NCBI GenBank assembly: GCA_029547025.1
Contig: JAKPQA010000093.1
Location: forward strand, 1-58,719
Origin: Armatimonadota bacterium
Lineage (GTDB): Bacteria > Armatimonadota > Zipacnadia > UBA1398 > JAKPQA01
Direction of reading: 5' to 3'
Length of the DNA: 58,719 nt
Both the position numbers and the translations under genes were made by a program. Below, piece after piece: positions 18,028 to 29,956 of the stretch (position 1 is the stretch's first letter; the number at the start of each line of letters is the position of its first letter). The notes beneath the pieces are model-generated. The model was given only the letters and a program-made list of their open reading frames with translations, was not told the origin of the DNA and searched no databases.

Positions 18028-18055
18028 AGCCAAACCCGCGTCCCGCGCCGCCCAG

Positions 18056-18093
18056 AAAAACAGGGCCCCGGCAGACCAGCCGCCGGGGCCCTG
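18056..18093 (-). terminator. Rho-independent terminator of rpoBC
   Basis: A perfect 12-bp inverted repeat, CAGGGCCCCGGC (18061-18072) and GCCGGGGCCCTG (18082-18093), encloses a 9-nt loop. It is followed on the minus strand by TTTTT (18056-18060). It lies 23 nt beyond the rpoC stop and is the strongest intrinsic terminator in the window. Confidence 0.92.
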
Positions 18094-18116
18094 CAGACGT
18101 CTCGTGGAGGGGAAGC

Positions 18117-21100
18117 CTAGTCGTCCAGCGCATCGGGCGATGCGTCGGGAGCGTCCTCGTCCGGGTCGTCGACGGTGAGGCCGGCGATGTCGGAACCCTC
18201 CTCTTCCTCCGCCTCATCGAGGCCCTCGTCGGCGAACAGCTCCTCCTCGTCCGCGGCCCCGCTGGGCTCAGCGTCATCATCCACCACGGCCTCCACCGGC
18301 TCCTCATCGCCCTCGCCCGGGACCTCCACGGCCTCCGTGTCCTCCAGCTCGTGCTCGTCCTCATCAGCGCTGAACAGGCGGAAGGACCGGTCGTCTGCCG
18401 TGTCCACGCCCGCGAACTCGTGCCAAACGGCCGACACGGGCAGTGGCGCCAGGTCCGTGTCGCGGTACGTGGCCAAGCCGCTCCCCGCGGGGATCAGTCG
18501 GCCGATGATCACATTCTCCTTCAGCCCGCGCAGCGGGTCGATCATGCCGCGCGTCGCCGCCTCGGTGAGCACCTTGGTCGTCTTCTGGAACGAGGCCGCC
18601 GAGAGGAAGCTCTCGGTCTGGAGGGAAGCCTCGGTGATGCCGAGCAACATCCATTCGCCCTGCCCAGGACGGCCACCCAGCGACTGCACGCGCCGGTTCT
18701 CCTCCTCGAAGATGAACCGATCGACCACCTGCCCGGGCAGAAGGTCCGTGTCCCCATGGTCGATCACACGGATCTTGCGGAGCATCTGCCGGACAATGGT
18801 CTCGATGTGCTTGTCGTTGATGTCCACGTCCTGGCCCCGGTACACGCGCTGGATCTCGCGAACCATGTACTCCTGCACCGCGCGCACCCCGCGCATGGCC
18901 AGAATCTGCTGCGGATCCAGGGGCCCCTCCGTCAGGCGATCCCCCGCCCGAACCTTCATGCCCTCTTCGACACTCAGATAGCCGCGGTAGGGCACCAGGT
19001 AGGCCCGGCGGATTACCACCGACTTGATCTTGTGCCGGCGCAGTAGCTTGATCTGACGCTCGCCAAGCTCCTCGCCCTCGTCGACCACCAACTCGTCGTT
19101 CTTCGTGCGAACGGGCTCGGCCGCCACCTCGCCACGGAGGATGTTCGTCTCGTCCACCGGCAGCTCGGAGTGGATGATGACCCGGCGCAGGCCCGTCTCA
19201 TCGATCTTCGCCACGGTACCATCCAGGTGAGTGACGATCGCCATGCCCTTGGGCTTGCGAGCCTCGAAGAGCTCCACCACCCGCAGCAGGCCGCCTACCG
19301 GATCCTCGAGGACCTTGAGGACCGCCTGGATCGCCTTGACGTTCTCCCGCTCCTGCTCTCCCGCGTCGAGCTGCACCAGACCACGGCTAATGTCCTCGTG
19401 AAGCTGGCGGATGGTGTCCTGCCGCTTGCGCTTCACGTCCGCCACACCGGTGAGGTACTTCGCCGCCACCCCGCCGGTGTGGAAGGTGCGCATCGTCAGC
19501 TGGGTGCCCGGCTCACCGATCGACTGAGCGGCAATGATCCCAATGGCCTCGCCGATCTCGACCGGACGCCACGACGCCATGTCAACTCCATAGCACAGAA
19601 CGCAGATCCCCTGACGCAGCTCGCAGGTGAGCGGGCTGCGGATCCGCACGCGCCGCATCCCCGTCGCCACCACGCGGGCAGCTGTCTCATGGGTAAAGAA
19701 CTCACCGGCATTGATAATGACCTCGCCGGTCTCCTCATCGATGATCGGCTCCGCGGCCACTCGGCCCACGAGACGCTGGTCCAGGGGAACCGCCAGGTTG
19801 GCCGACACCGTGGGCAACTCCGCGCCGCAGAACTGGCAGTTCCATGGGGGCTCGCCATCCCGATGGAGGTCCTCCTCGCCACAGCGACGGCAGAAGCAGT
19901 CCTCCTCGTAGATGGGCGAGACCTCAACGCCCTGAGCGGTCCCGCAGTCCACGTCGCGGACGATGACGTCCTGCGCCACGTCCACGAGGCGTCGAGTCAG
20001 ATACCCCGCATCCGCCGTGCGCAGGGCGGTATCCGCCAACCCCTTCCGCGCCCCGTGGGTCGAGACGAAGTACTCGAGGCAGTGAAGGCCCTCGCGGAAG
20101 TTCGACTTCACGGGCAGGTCCTCGATCAGACGCCCGAAGGGATCCGTCATCAGGCCACGCATGCCCGCCAACTGACTGACCTGCCGGTGGCTACCACGGG
20201 CCCCCGAGTCGACCATCATGGAGATCGGGTTGAACGGGTCGATGTGCTCCCGGATGGAACGCACCACACTGTCGGATGCTCTCAACCAGCTCTCGAGCAC
20301 GAGCTGCTCGCGCTCGCTCTGAGTGATATACCCCCGCCGGAACTGCCGGTTGAGGTCAACGATCTTCGCCTCGGTCTCGGCGATGAGCTTGTCGCGGCCC
20401 GTCTCGATGTCCATGTCAGAGACCGAGATGGAGATCCCCGCCCGCGTCGAGTACTCGAAGCCCAGCTTCTTGATGTCATCCAGGTACTGCACGGCGCGGA
20501 TGGCACCATGCTTGTGGTGAAGCCCCGCCACCAGGCGCGAGAGTGCCTTGCGGTCAAACAGCTGCTCGTGCAGGTGCATGTCGATGGGGGCCAGACTGTT
20601 GACGATGAGACGCCCGACGGTTGTCCGAACCCGCTCGCGCACAATGGCGAAGCGGAAGGTAGATTCGGGCGCCACCGTTCCCTCCTGGAGAGCCTCCGCC
20701 ACCGCCTCCTCAAGCTGCTCGCGCAACGCGGCGGGACCCGACGCCACCGCCGGCGCCCGGCCGGCGATGGTAGCCAGCGTCGCCTCGAGACCCGCCATGT
20801 CCTCGACGGCCTCGTCGCGCTCATCCACATCCGCCTGGGCTTCAGCTTTGGCTCGTTCCGCCTCCTCGCGAGCGGCGACCGCATCGGCGGCCTCCTGCGC
20901 CGTGAACTCGATCGGCGGGTCGTCGTACGAGATGTAGGGACCACGTCGCTCCAGACGCCGGCCGTGCGCTTGACCGCACAACGCCTCGAGGCGGTCCATC
21001 AACTTCACGTTGGGCTCCCGATCGATGTTGGTGTCGATCTGAAGCCGCTCGACCCGAACGAAAGCGCTGCGGTGAACGTCCCACTGTCCCGCCTCATAGG

Positions 21101-23117
21101 CCAGAAGGGCCTCCTCAGGCGACGCGAAGTAGCGCGTCGGGTCTCCGGAGGTGTCATCCCGGCTGAGCTGAGTTAGGTAATAGCAGCCCAAGACGATGTC
21201 ATAGAGCGGCGCCACCACCGGACGCCCGTCCGCCGGCTTGAACAGGTTCCGGTCCGCCAGCATGAGGATGCGGGCCTCAGCCTGCGCGTGGGCGGACAGC
21301 GGAACATGGACGGCCATCTGGTCGCCGTCGAAGTCCGCGTTGAACGCCTCGCACACCAGCGGATGGATCTTGATGGCCTTGCCGTCCACCAGGACCGGCT
21401 CGAACGCCTGGATGCCAAGCCGGTGCAGCGTCGGCGCGCGGTTGAGCATGACCGGATGGTCCTCGATCACATCCTCCAGCGCGTCCCACACCTCGGGCTT
21501 CAGCCGGTCCACCATGCGCTTGGCCGTCTTGATATTGGTCGTGAAGCCGTTCTCCACCAGCCGCTTCATGACGAAAGGCTTGAACAGCTCCAGCGCCATC
21601 TCGCGTGGTAGCCCACACTGGTGCAGCTTGAGCTCGGGACCGATCACGATGACCGACCGGCCTGAGTAGTCGACGCGTTTGCCAAGCAGGTTCTTGCGGA
21701 AACGTCCGTCCTTGCCCTTGAGCAGGTCGCTGAGTGACTTCAGCGGACGCCGGTTCGTCCCGGCCACCGGGTGGGCCCGGCGACTGTTGTCGATCAGGGC
21801 GTCGACCGACTCCTGAAGCAGACGCTTCTCATGGTTGATGATGGACTCCGGCGCCTTGATATCGATGATCCGACGCAGCCGGTTGTTCCGGTTGATGATG
21901 CGCCGGTAGAGGTCGTTGACATCCGAAGTGGCGAAGCGCCCCCCATCGAGCTGGACCATGGGCCGCAGCTCGGGAGGCAACACGGGCACGCAGTCGAGGA
22001 TCATCCACTCGGGCCGGTTGCGCGACTTGCGAAAGCCCTCGACCATCGAGAGGCGCTTGATGGCCCGGGCGCGCTTCGGTCCGCTGGTGGTCTCCTCGAT
22101 CTCCTTGCGGAGCTCGCGACCCAGCTCCTCGAGGTCGATCTCCGACAGCAGATCACGAATGGCCTGGGCGCCGAGACCGGCGCGCACCGCACCCGCGTAG
22201 TCCTCGCCCAGGCGCTCCGAGAGGATCTCGAGGAGGCGCATGAGTGCCCGGTACTCCAGCTCGGAGATGAGCTGCTTCTTCTCGACCCGGCCCAGGAGCT
22301 CGAGTGCCGCATCGATCTCGGTCAGCCGCTCGCGAAGGGCGTCCTCCTCCATCGCGATGCGGTCCTGGAAGTCCCGCTCGAGCTGAACCGGATCCAGCGG
22401 CCGTTCACCGAACGAGTCGTCGCCCTCATCCTCGTCCAGATCATCGACCAGGTCCTCATCCTCTTCCTCGTCATCCAACTCGGTCGTGGCCCGCTCTGGG
22501 GCCAGCCCCGTGTCGACGACCGCCACGGCACGCCCGTCGGCCAGGGCCAGGGCCTCCTCCGACAAGGCGCGCTCCTTCAGCTCCTCGAGCTGTTCGAGCT
22601 GAGCAACACGCCAACGCTCGAAGTTCTCGAGTTCCTCCTCGCGGTACTCCTGAGCGACGCGCTGAGCCTCCTCCAAGCCCTCGGTGATCCGGGTATGGTC
22701 CACATGAGTCACAATGTAGGAGGCGAAGTAGATGACCTTCTCCAGCGGCCGCGGGGACATATCCAGCAGCAGGCCGATAGGGGACGGCACTCCCTTGAGG
22801 TACCAGATGTGGCACACCGGAGCCGCCAGCTCGATATGGCCCATGCGACGCCGGCGAACCTTGGCCCGCGTAACCTCGACACCACACCGGTCGCAGATGA
22901 TGCCCTTGAACTTGACCTTCTTGTACTTGCCGCAGTGGCACTCCCAGTCTCTGGATGGCCCGAAGATGCGCTCGCAGAACAGACCGTCACGCTCCGGCTT
23001 GAATGTCCGGTAGTTGATGGTCTCCGGCTTCTTCACCTCGCCCTTGGACCACTCGCGAATCTTCTCCGGAGAGGCCAGACTGATGCGAAGCGAATCGAAG
23101 GTGCCAATGTGGGCCAA
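18117..23117 (-). CDS. rpoC: DNA-directed RNA polymerase subunit beta'
   Basis: Catalytic subunit of RNA polymerase. I place the start at TTG 23117, where the conserved '[18 protein letters not shown]' begins nine nt after AAGAGGGG. The frame extends to ATG 23207, three nt after rpoB, but the extra 30 residues look unconserved. In numbering from 23207: zinc finger 1 uses C90, C92, C105 and C108; the catalytic Mg2+ loop NADFDGDQ is at 623-630; the bridge-helix/trigger-loop region is [19 protein letters not shown]. Three oddities: an acidic Asp/Glu-rich insertion (about 243-264) in the N-terminal region; an extra CxC/CxxC...CxxC zinc ribbon (DNA 19817-19898) between VDCGTAQG and [10 protein letters not shown]; and a ~90-residue acidic C-terminal tail after the canonical end. 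A strong terminator follows. Confidence 0.97.
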   Translation of the reverse strand: MAHIGTFDSLRISLASPEKIREWSKGEVKKPETINYRTFKPERDGLFCERIFGPSRDWECHCGKYKKVKFKGIICDRCGVEVTRAKVRRRRMGHIELAAPVCHIWYLKGVPSPIGLLLDMSPRPLEKVIYFASYIVTHVDHTRITEGLEEAQRVAQEYREEELENFERWRVAQLEQLEELKERALSEEALALADGRAVAVVDTGLAPERATTELDDEEEDEDLVDDLDEDEGDDSFGERPLDPVQLERDFQDRIAMEEDALRERLTEIDAALELLGRVEKKQLISELEYRALMRLLEILSERLGEDYAGAVRAGLGAQAIRDLLSEIDLEELGRELRKEIEETTSGPKRARAIKRLSMVEGFRKSRNRPEWMILDCVPVLPPELRPMVQLDGGRFATSDVNDLYRRIINRNNRLRRIIDIKAPESIINHEKRLLQESVDALIDNSRRAHPVAGTNRRPLKSLSDLLKGKDGRFRKNLLGKRVDYSGRSVIVIGPELKLHQCGLPREMALELFKPFVMKRLVENGFTTNIKTAKRMVDRLKPEVWDALEDVIEDHPVMLNRAPTLHRLGIQAFEPVLVDGKAIKIHPLVCEAFNADFDGDQMAVHVPLSAHAQAEARILMLADRNLFKPADGRPVVAPLYDIVLGCYYLTQLSRDDTSGDPTRYFASPEEALLAYEAGQWDVHRSAFVRVERLQIDTNIDREPNVKLMDRLEALCGQAHGRRLERRGPYISYDDPPIEFTAQEAADAVAAREEAERAKAEAQADVDERDEAVEDMAGLEATLATIAGRAPAVASGPAALREQLEEAVAEALQEGTVAPESTFRFAIVRERVRTTVGRLIVNSLAPIDMHLHEQLFDRKALSRLVAGLHHKHGAIRAVQYLDDIKKLGFEYSTRAGISISVSDMDIETGRDKLIAETEAKIVDLNRQFRRGYITQSEREQLVLESWLRASDSVVRSIREHIDPFNPISMMVDSGARGSHRQVSQLAGMRGLMTDPFGRLIEDLPVKSNFREGLHCLEYFVSTHGARKGLADTALRTADAGYLTRRLVDVAQDVIVRDVDCGTAQGVEVSPIYEEDCFCRRCGEEDLHRDGEPPWNCQFCGAELPTVSANLAVPLDQRLVGRVAAEPIIDEETGEVIINAGEFFTHETAARVVATGMRRVRIRSPLTCELRQGICVLCYGVDMASWRPVEIGEAIGIIAAQSIGEPGTQLTMRTFHTGGVAAKYLTGVADVKRKRQDTIRQLHEDISRGLVQLDAGEQERENVKAIQAVLKVLEDPVGGLLRVVELFEARKPKGMAIVTHLDGTVAKIDETGLRRVIIHSELPVDETNILRGEVAAEPVRTKNDELVVDEGEELGERQIKLLRRHKIKSVVIRRAYLVPYRGYLSVEEGMKVRAGDRLTEGPLDPQQILAMRGVRAVQEYMVREIQRVYRGQDVDINDKHIETIVRQMLRKIRVIDHGDTDLLPGQVVDRFIFEEENRRVQSLGGRPGQGEWMLLGITEASLQTESFLSAASFQKTTKVLTEAATRGMIDPLRGLKENVIIGRLIPAGSGLATYRDTDLAPLPVSAVWHEFAGVDTADDRSFRLFSADEDEHELEDTEAVEVPGEGDEEPVEAVVDDDAEPSGAADEEELFADEGLDEAEEEEGSDIAGLTVDDPDEDAPDASPDALDD

Positions 23118-23210
23118 GGCGTGTATCCCCTCTTTCCCGCGGTACCAAGCCCGCCGTCCCAATGGCCGCTCCGCACTCGAGGCGGCGGGGAAGGCGCACT
23201 GCTCCATCGA

Positions 23211-26972
<3,762 letters not shown>

Positions 26973-27008
26973 GTTCGGAGAACACACCTCGCAGATCCAA
27001 GTTCACGG

Positions 27009-27037
27009 CCCTCGGCGCGCCCACGCCAGGCCGAGGG
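27009..27037 (-). promoter_or_regulatory. Hairpin in the rpoB 5' leader
   Basis: Within the ~230-nt transcribed leader of rpoB, CCCTCGGC (27009-27016) pairs perfectly with GCCGAGGG (27030-27037) around a 13-nt loop, 36 nt before the chosen ATG. No T-run follows, so it is not a standard terminator. It could affect translation or processing. The rest of the leader (27038-27200) shows no gene or recognisable RNA family. Confidence 0.4.
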
Positions 27038-27208
27038 GCAAGAGGAGCCCTTACCGTGCCGGTAGTCGCATGAAGGCGGCGCACACAAACGAAAACGGCC
27101 CAGGTGGGGAAGACGTCCTGGTCGGAAACGCACGCATACTCGCGGCGGACGCCGGGGGAGCTGGCGGCTGCCGGGTCACACTGCTCAGTCTATGCGACAC
27201 GATTAGGT

Positions 27209-27237
27209 AATATACCCGCGTCCCATCACTGAGTCAA
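27209..27237 (-). promoter_or_regulatory. Sigma-70-type promoter of rpoBC
   Basis: Read on the minus strand: -35 TTGACT (27232-27237), a 17-bp spacer, and -10 TATATT (27209-27214). Transcription would start near 27202 and give a leader of about 230 nt. The -35 is only 17 bp from the left end of the insertion sequence at 27255, so anything further upstream (UP element, activator site, upstream ribosomal-protein promoter) has been replaced by IS DNA. Confidence 0.8.
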
Positions 27238-27254
27238 TAGAGCTGTTGGGCCGG

Positions 27255-27277
27255 GGCTGCAGTGCAAAGGGTAGGTA
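27255..27277 (+). repeat. Left terminal inverted repeat (IRL) of the ISKra4-type element
   Basis: Starts GGCTGCA (27255-27261) and ends GGGTAGGTA (27269-27277), separated by a variable 7-bp core. Both blocks recur in inverted orientation at 28635-28657. Confidence 0.7.
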
Positions 27278-27343
27278 CGGGGAGGTACGCGAGAGAGGGG
27301 AGCCTACATCGGCTCTGAGGCTAAGCCAAGGAGCTGATGAGGG

Positions 27344-27541
27344 ATGGCGGGTCGCCGAGTACGGGTCGTGCTTGAGGTGGAGATCCCCGAGGACGCGGAC
27401 GCGTATGAGGTGGAGGATCTCATCTTCCGTGCGGCGCAGGGGGCTCAACGACAGGCCCTAGTCGAAGCGGGTGGAGAGAAGGAGCGTCCGACGGAATGCC
27501 CCCGGTGTAAAAAGGGGGGTCAGTCCGGGGCGGCTCGGTGA
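27344..27541 (+). CDS. ISKra4-type transposase, N-terminal part (orfA)
   Basis: A 65-residue frame from ATG 27344, ten nt after AAGGAG, to TGA 27539-27541. It holds an acidic helix (VVLEVEIPEDADAYEVEDLI) and a CPRC half zinc knuckle. Its stop overlaps the orfB GTG (GTGA). Three codons after CPRC, the phase-correct heptamer A AAG GGG (27511-27517) fits the X XXY YYZ rule for -1 frameshifting; slipping there enters the orfB frame without a stop. The CPRC would then be followed by the orfB CRRC, restoring a complete ribbon. ORF and heptamer are seen; frameshifting is inferred. Confidence 0.7.
   Translation: MAGRRVRVVLEVEIPEDADAYEVEDLIFRAAQGAQRQALVEAGGEKERPTECPRCKKGGQSGAAR
27511..27517 (+). promoter_or_regulatory. 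Predicted -1 ribosomal frameshift site (A AAG GGG)
   Basis: In orfA phase the codons are AAA AAG GGG GGT. The heptamer A AAG GGG allows both tRNAs to slip one base back. The new frame (GGG TCA GTC CGG GGC GGC TCG GTG) runs into orfB without a stop. No downstream pseudoknot was worked out. Confidence 0.55.
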
Positions 27542-28632
27542 CTCGGGTGTTCGAGTCGCTGTGTGGGCAAGTCCGGATACAGCGCCCTCGGTATCGGTGC
27601 CGCCGGTGCCAGGCCAGCTTCTATGCCCCGCAGCGTTTTCTGGACACGCTGGGTGGCCGACGGGTGGGCCCCAAGCTTCTGGAGTTGGCGACCCAACTGG
27701 CACTGTACGTGCCCTACAGCCAAGCGAGCCATCTCCTGGGGGAGTGTCTTGGGGTGAGCGTCACGGGCACGACTCTCCGGCGGGATCTGGTTCAGCGGGG
27801 CGAGGAGGAATCGTGGCGCCAGGGAGAACAGGCTCACGATTGTGCCAGCTTCCGCTACGAAGCGGCCCCGGGCGCGCCGTCGACGGCGCGGAACCGGCAA
27901 TACGTCGAGATGGACGGTTGCTTCGTTCATCAATGGCACAAGAAGTCTGGTTTTGAGCTCAAAGTCGGAGAGATGTTTTCAGATCCCATCCTCACGGAGA
28001 GCAAGAAGCGGCACTGGATCTCCCGGAAGCAGTATGTGGCGCATTCGGGTAGCGCCGAGGCTTTCGGGGAGCGCCTCTATGCAGCGACGCAGCCCTGGGG
28101 TCTGGATGACGCCGAGGAACTGTATGTGCTGGGCGACGGTGCGAGTTGGATCAAGAGCCTGTGGAGCCAATACTACCCCCATGCGGAGTTCATTGTGGAC
28201 TGGTGGCACGTGCAGAATGCAGTGTGGCGCGCGGTGCGATCGCTGATCCGCGACGAGAACAGCCGGAAGCAGTGGGGGAGACGGATCACGGCTCTGCTGT
28301 TCGATGGCCAATGCCAAGCGGCCCTGTCGGCCGTCGAACGGCTGCCGGCCTCGACGCCTCAGCAGATCGAGACACGGCAGAATCTGAGTCACTATCTGGA
28401 CCAGAACCGGGAGGGCCTGCACAACTACAGGGCCGTGCAGGCCCAAGGGATTCAGATCGGGTCAGGTGTCATCGAGGACGCGTGCATGGACGTCGTCGGG
28501 CGCCGCTTCAAGCACCGAGGCATGAGCTGGAGCCCCCGAGGGGCTGAGGCGCTCCTGTGCCTGCGAACCCTCCACCTCAACGGCCAATGGCACCACTACC
28601 GGCACCCCGACGCACTACAACCCGCCGTTTGA
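27538..28632 (+). CDS. ISKra4-type transposase, catalytic part (orfB)
   Basis: 364 residues from GTG 27538, or as the C-terminal part of a ~430-residue fusion by frameshift. Features: a zinc-ribbon half (YRCRRCQASF) near the N-terminus, then a DDE-type core with Asp in YVEMDGCFVHQW, Asp in LYVLGDGASWIKSLW, the EFIVDWWHVQ motif, and Glu in IQIGSGVIEDACMDVVGRRF. The closing FKHRGMSWSPRGAEALLCLR is characteristic of ISKra4 transposases. The frame is intact, so the element may still be active if the fusion is made. Confidence 0.85.
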   Translation: MTRVFESLCGQVRIQRPRYRCRRCQASFYAPQRFLDTLGGRRVGPKLLELATQLALYVPYSQASHLLGECLGVSVTGTTLRRDLVQRGEEESWRQGEQAHDCASFRYEAAPGAPSTARNRQYVEMDGCFVHQWHKKSGFELKVGEMFSDPILTESKKRHWISRKQYVAHSGSAEAFGERLYAATQPWGLDDAEELYVLGDGASWIKSLWSQYYPHAEFIVDWWHVQNAVWRAVRSLIRDENSRKQWGRRITALLFDGQCQAALSAVERLPASTPQQIETRQNLSHYLDQNREGLHNYRAVQAQGIQIGSGVIEDACMDVVGRRFKHRGMSWSPRGAEALLCLRTLHLNGQWHHYRHPDALQPAV

Positions 28633-28634
28633 GA

Positions 28635-28657
28635 TACCTACCCAAGTTCTTGCAGCC
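28635..28657 (+). repeat. Right terminal inverted repeat (IRR) of the ISKra4-type element
   Basis: Reads TACCTACCC (28635-28643), a 7-bp core, then TGCAGCC (28651-28657), the inverted counterpart of the left end. It begins two nt after the transposase stop. Confidence 0.7.
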
Positions 28658-28886
28658 TCACACAGCGCCACACAGCGACGCGACGGGGGCATGCCTTCGC
28701 AGGGCCGCAGCGCCGGGCGCAGGCGTCCAGCCCACTCCTTGGGGCACACGCCGGGGGACGGAGCCCTTCACCACGGCTGGAAACGGGTCCCCGATCCCGC
28801 CGATCCTGAGGTTGGCGACAGGCGTCATCGTCGGCGCCCCCTGGCCCCAACGGAGTCCCCGAGACGGCGGGCAGACTGGCCGGGAC

Positions 28887-29927
28887 TCAGAACTTCCCGT
28901 CCCGGACCTCGAAATGCGTCGGCCTATCGAGAGACTCCCCGCCACGCGACACCCAAGCCGCGATCCACTCCATCAGCCGACGCGCGGTCACCCGGGGATA
29001 CCCAAAGAGCGCGTGGGAGCGCCGGGCATCACTGAGCAGGGCATCGGGCTGTTCGGTACCGACCAACGTGACAGCGAAGTCCATGAGCCCCCCAAGCTCC
29101 TCGGCCACCCGGCGCACGCTGAGTGTCTCGGGCCCTGCCAGGTTCAGCACTTCGGGTGGGCTGGAGACCAGGTCCAGGGCCTGAAGAGCCATCGCATTGG
29201 CATCGCCCTGCCACAGCGCGTTGAAGTGCCCCATGGTCACATCGATGGGTTCCTGCGCTACCACCTTCCGCGCCAGATCGACCATCACGCCGTAACGCAT
29301 CTCGTGCGCATAGTTGAGCCGCAACAGCACTGCCCGCGTCCCGTGCGCCCGGCTCACGTGTTCGACCATCCGCTCGCGGCCGAGGCAGCTCATGGCATAC
29401 TCGCCCTCGGGACGAAGCTCGTCCGCCTCACGGGACCCACCCGAGGCCACCGGCACCATGCCATAGACGTTGCCCGTCGAAAACGCGACCACACGCGACT
29501 CGCGGTAGCGCTCGCAGACCATGCCGGCCAGGTAGGTGTTCATGGCCCACGTCAGCGCCTCTTGGCCGGTGGCCCCGAACTTCATCCCCGGCATGTAGAT
29601 GACATTGGGGCAGTCGGGAAGCGAGGCCAGGGCGTCACGGTCCAGGAGGTCAGCTCGAATCGTCTGGACACCCCAATACTCGAGGCGAGAGCGCAAGGCC
29701 GTGTCACTGAAGCGCGACACGCCGATGATGCGCCGGTCGCGGCCGGCCTCATCGGTGGCCCGGCGCGCCATGCGTGCCAGCGTCGGACCCATCTTCCCAC
29801 CGACACCTAGAACGAGGATGTCGCCCTCGAGACCTGCGAGAGTCCGAACCACGCCCGGCGAGGGCTCACTGAGCGCCTCCTCGAGCTGGTCGATGCTGGC
29901 GAAGCCCTCGGGCTGCCGGTGCTCCAT
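28887..29927 (-). CDS. NAD(P)-binding extended SDR / epimerase-like protein with altered catalytic motif
   Basis: A 346-residue Rossmann protein from ATG 29927. The dinucleotide loop GVGGKMGPTLARMARR lies near residue 40 and an AFSTGNVYG strand matches extended SDRs. The usual catalytic YxxxK reads YAMSC (in EGEYAMSCLGRERMVEH): Tyr is kept and Lys is replaced by Cys, so classical epimerase/dehydratase chemistry is doubtful. C-terminal AGPETLSVRRVAEEL and FGYPRVTARRLMEWIAAW match substrate-domain features of nucleoside-diphosphate-sugar epimerases. It begins 29 nt after the heparinase-like gene stop, so the two are likely one operon. Exact substrate unknown. Confidence 0.82.
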   Translation of the reverse strand: MEHRQPEGFASIDQLEEALSEPSPGVVRTLAGLEGDILVLGVGGKMGPTLARMARRATDEAGRDRRIIGVSRFSDTALRSRLEYWGVQTIRADLLDRDALASLPDCPNVIYMPGMKFGATGQEALTWAMNTYLAGMVCERYRESRVVAFSTGNVYGMVPVASGGSREADELRPEGEYAMSCLGRERMVEHVSRAHGTRAVLLRLNYAHEMRYGVMVDLARKVVAQEPIDVTMGHFNALWQGDANAMALQALDLVSSPPEVLNLAGPETLSVRRVAEELGGLMDFAVTLVGTEQPDALLSDARRSHALFGYPRVTARRLMEWIAAWVSRGGESLDRPTHFEVRDGKF

Positions 29928-29956
29928 GCACTCACCGTCCCTGGCTGTCGTCACGC

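Larger units (their letters stand above)
27255..28657 (+). mobile_element. ISKra4-family insertion sequence, 1403 bp
   Basis: The element is bounded by imperfect 23-bp inverted repeats (16/23 identical), with conserved outer GGCTGCA and inner GGGTAGGTA blocks. It contains two overlapping frames, a 65-residue orfA and a 364-residue orfB, that together make an ISKra4-type transposase. No target-site duplication is visible (left flank ends TGGGCCGG, right flank begins TCACACAG), which suggests an old insertion, later rearrangement, or slightly wrong ends. It sits between the rpoB promoter and a minus-strand SDR gene. Family is from protein motifs; ends are inferred from the repeats. Confidence 0.75.

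Noticed and set aside
19170-21176. A 668-codon open frame on the plus strand inside rpoC
   Set aside because: It is antisense to strongly conserved rpoC sequence and has no recognisable domain; long antisense frames are expected in GC-rich DNA.
27245-28668. Target-site duplication flanking the insertion sequence
   Set aside because: The bases outside the inverted repeats do not match on the two sides for any length from 3 to 10.
28853-28888. Terminator hairpin at the end of the SDR gene
   Set aside because: GAGTCCC/GGGACTC pairs but has a 22-nt loop, overlaps the stop codon and lacks a T-run.
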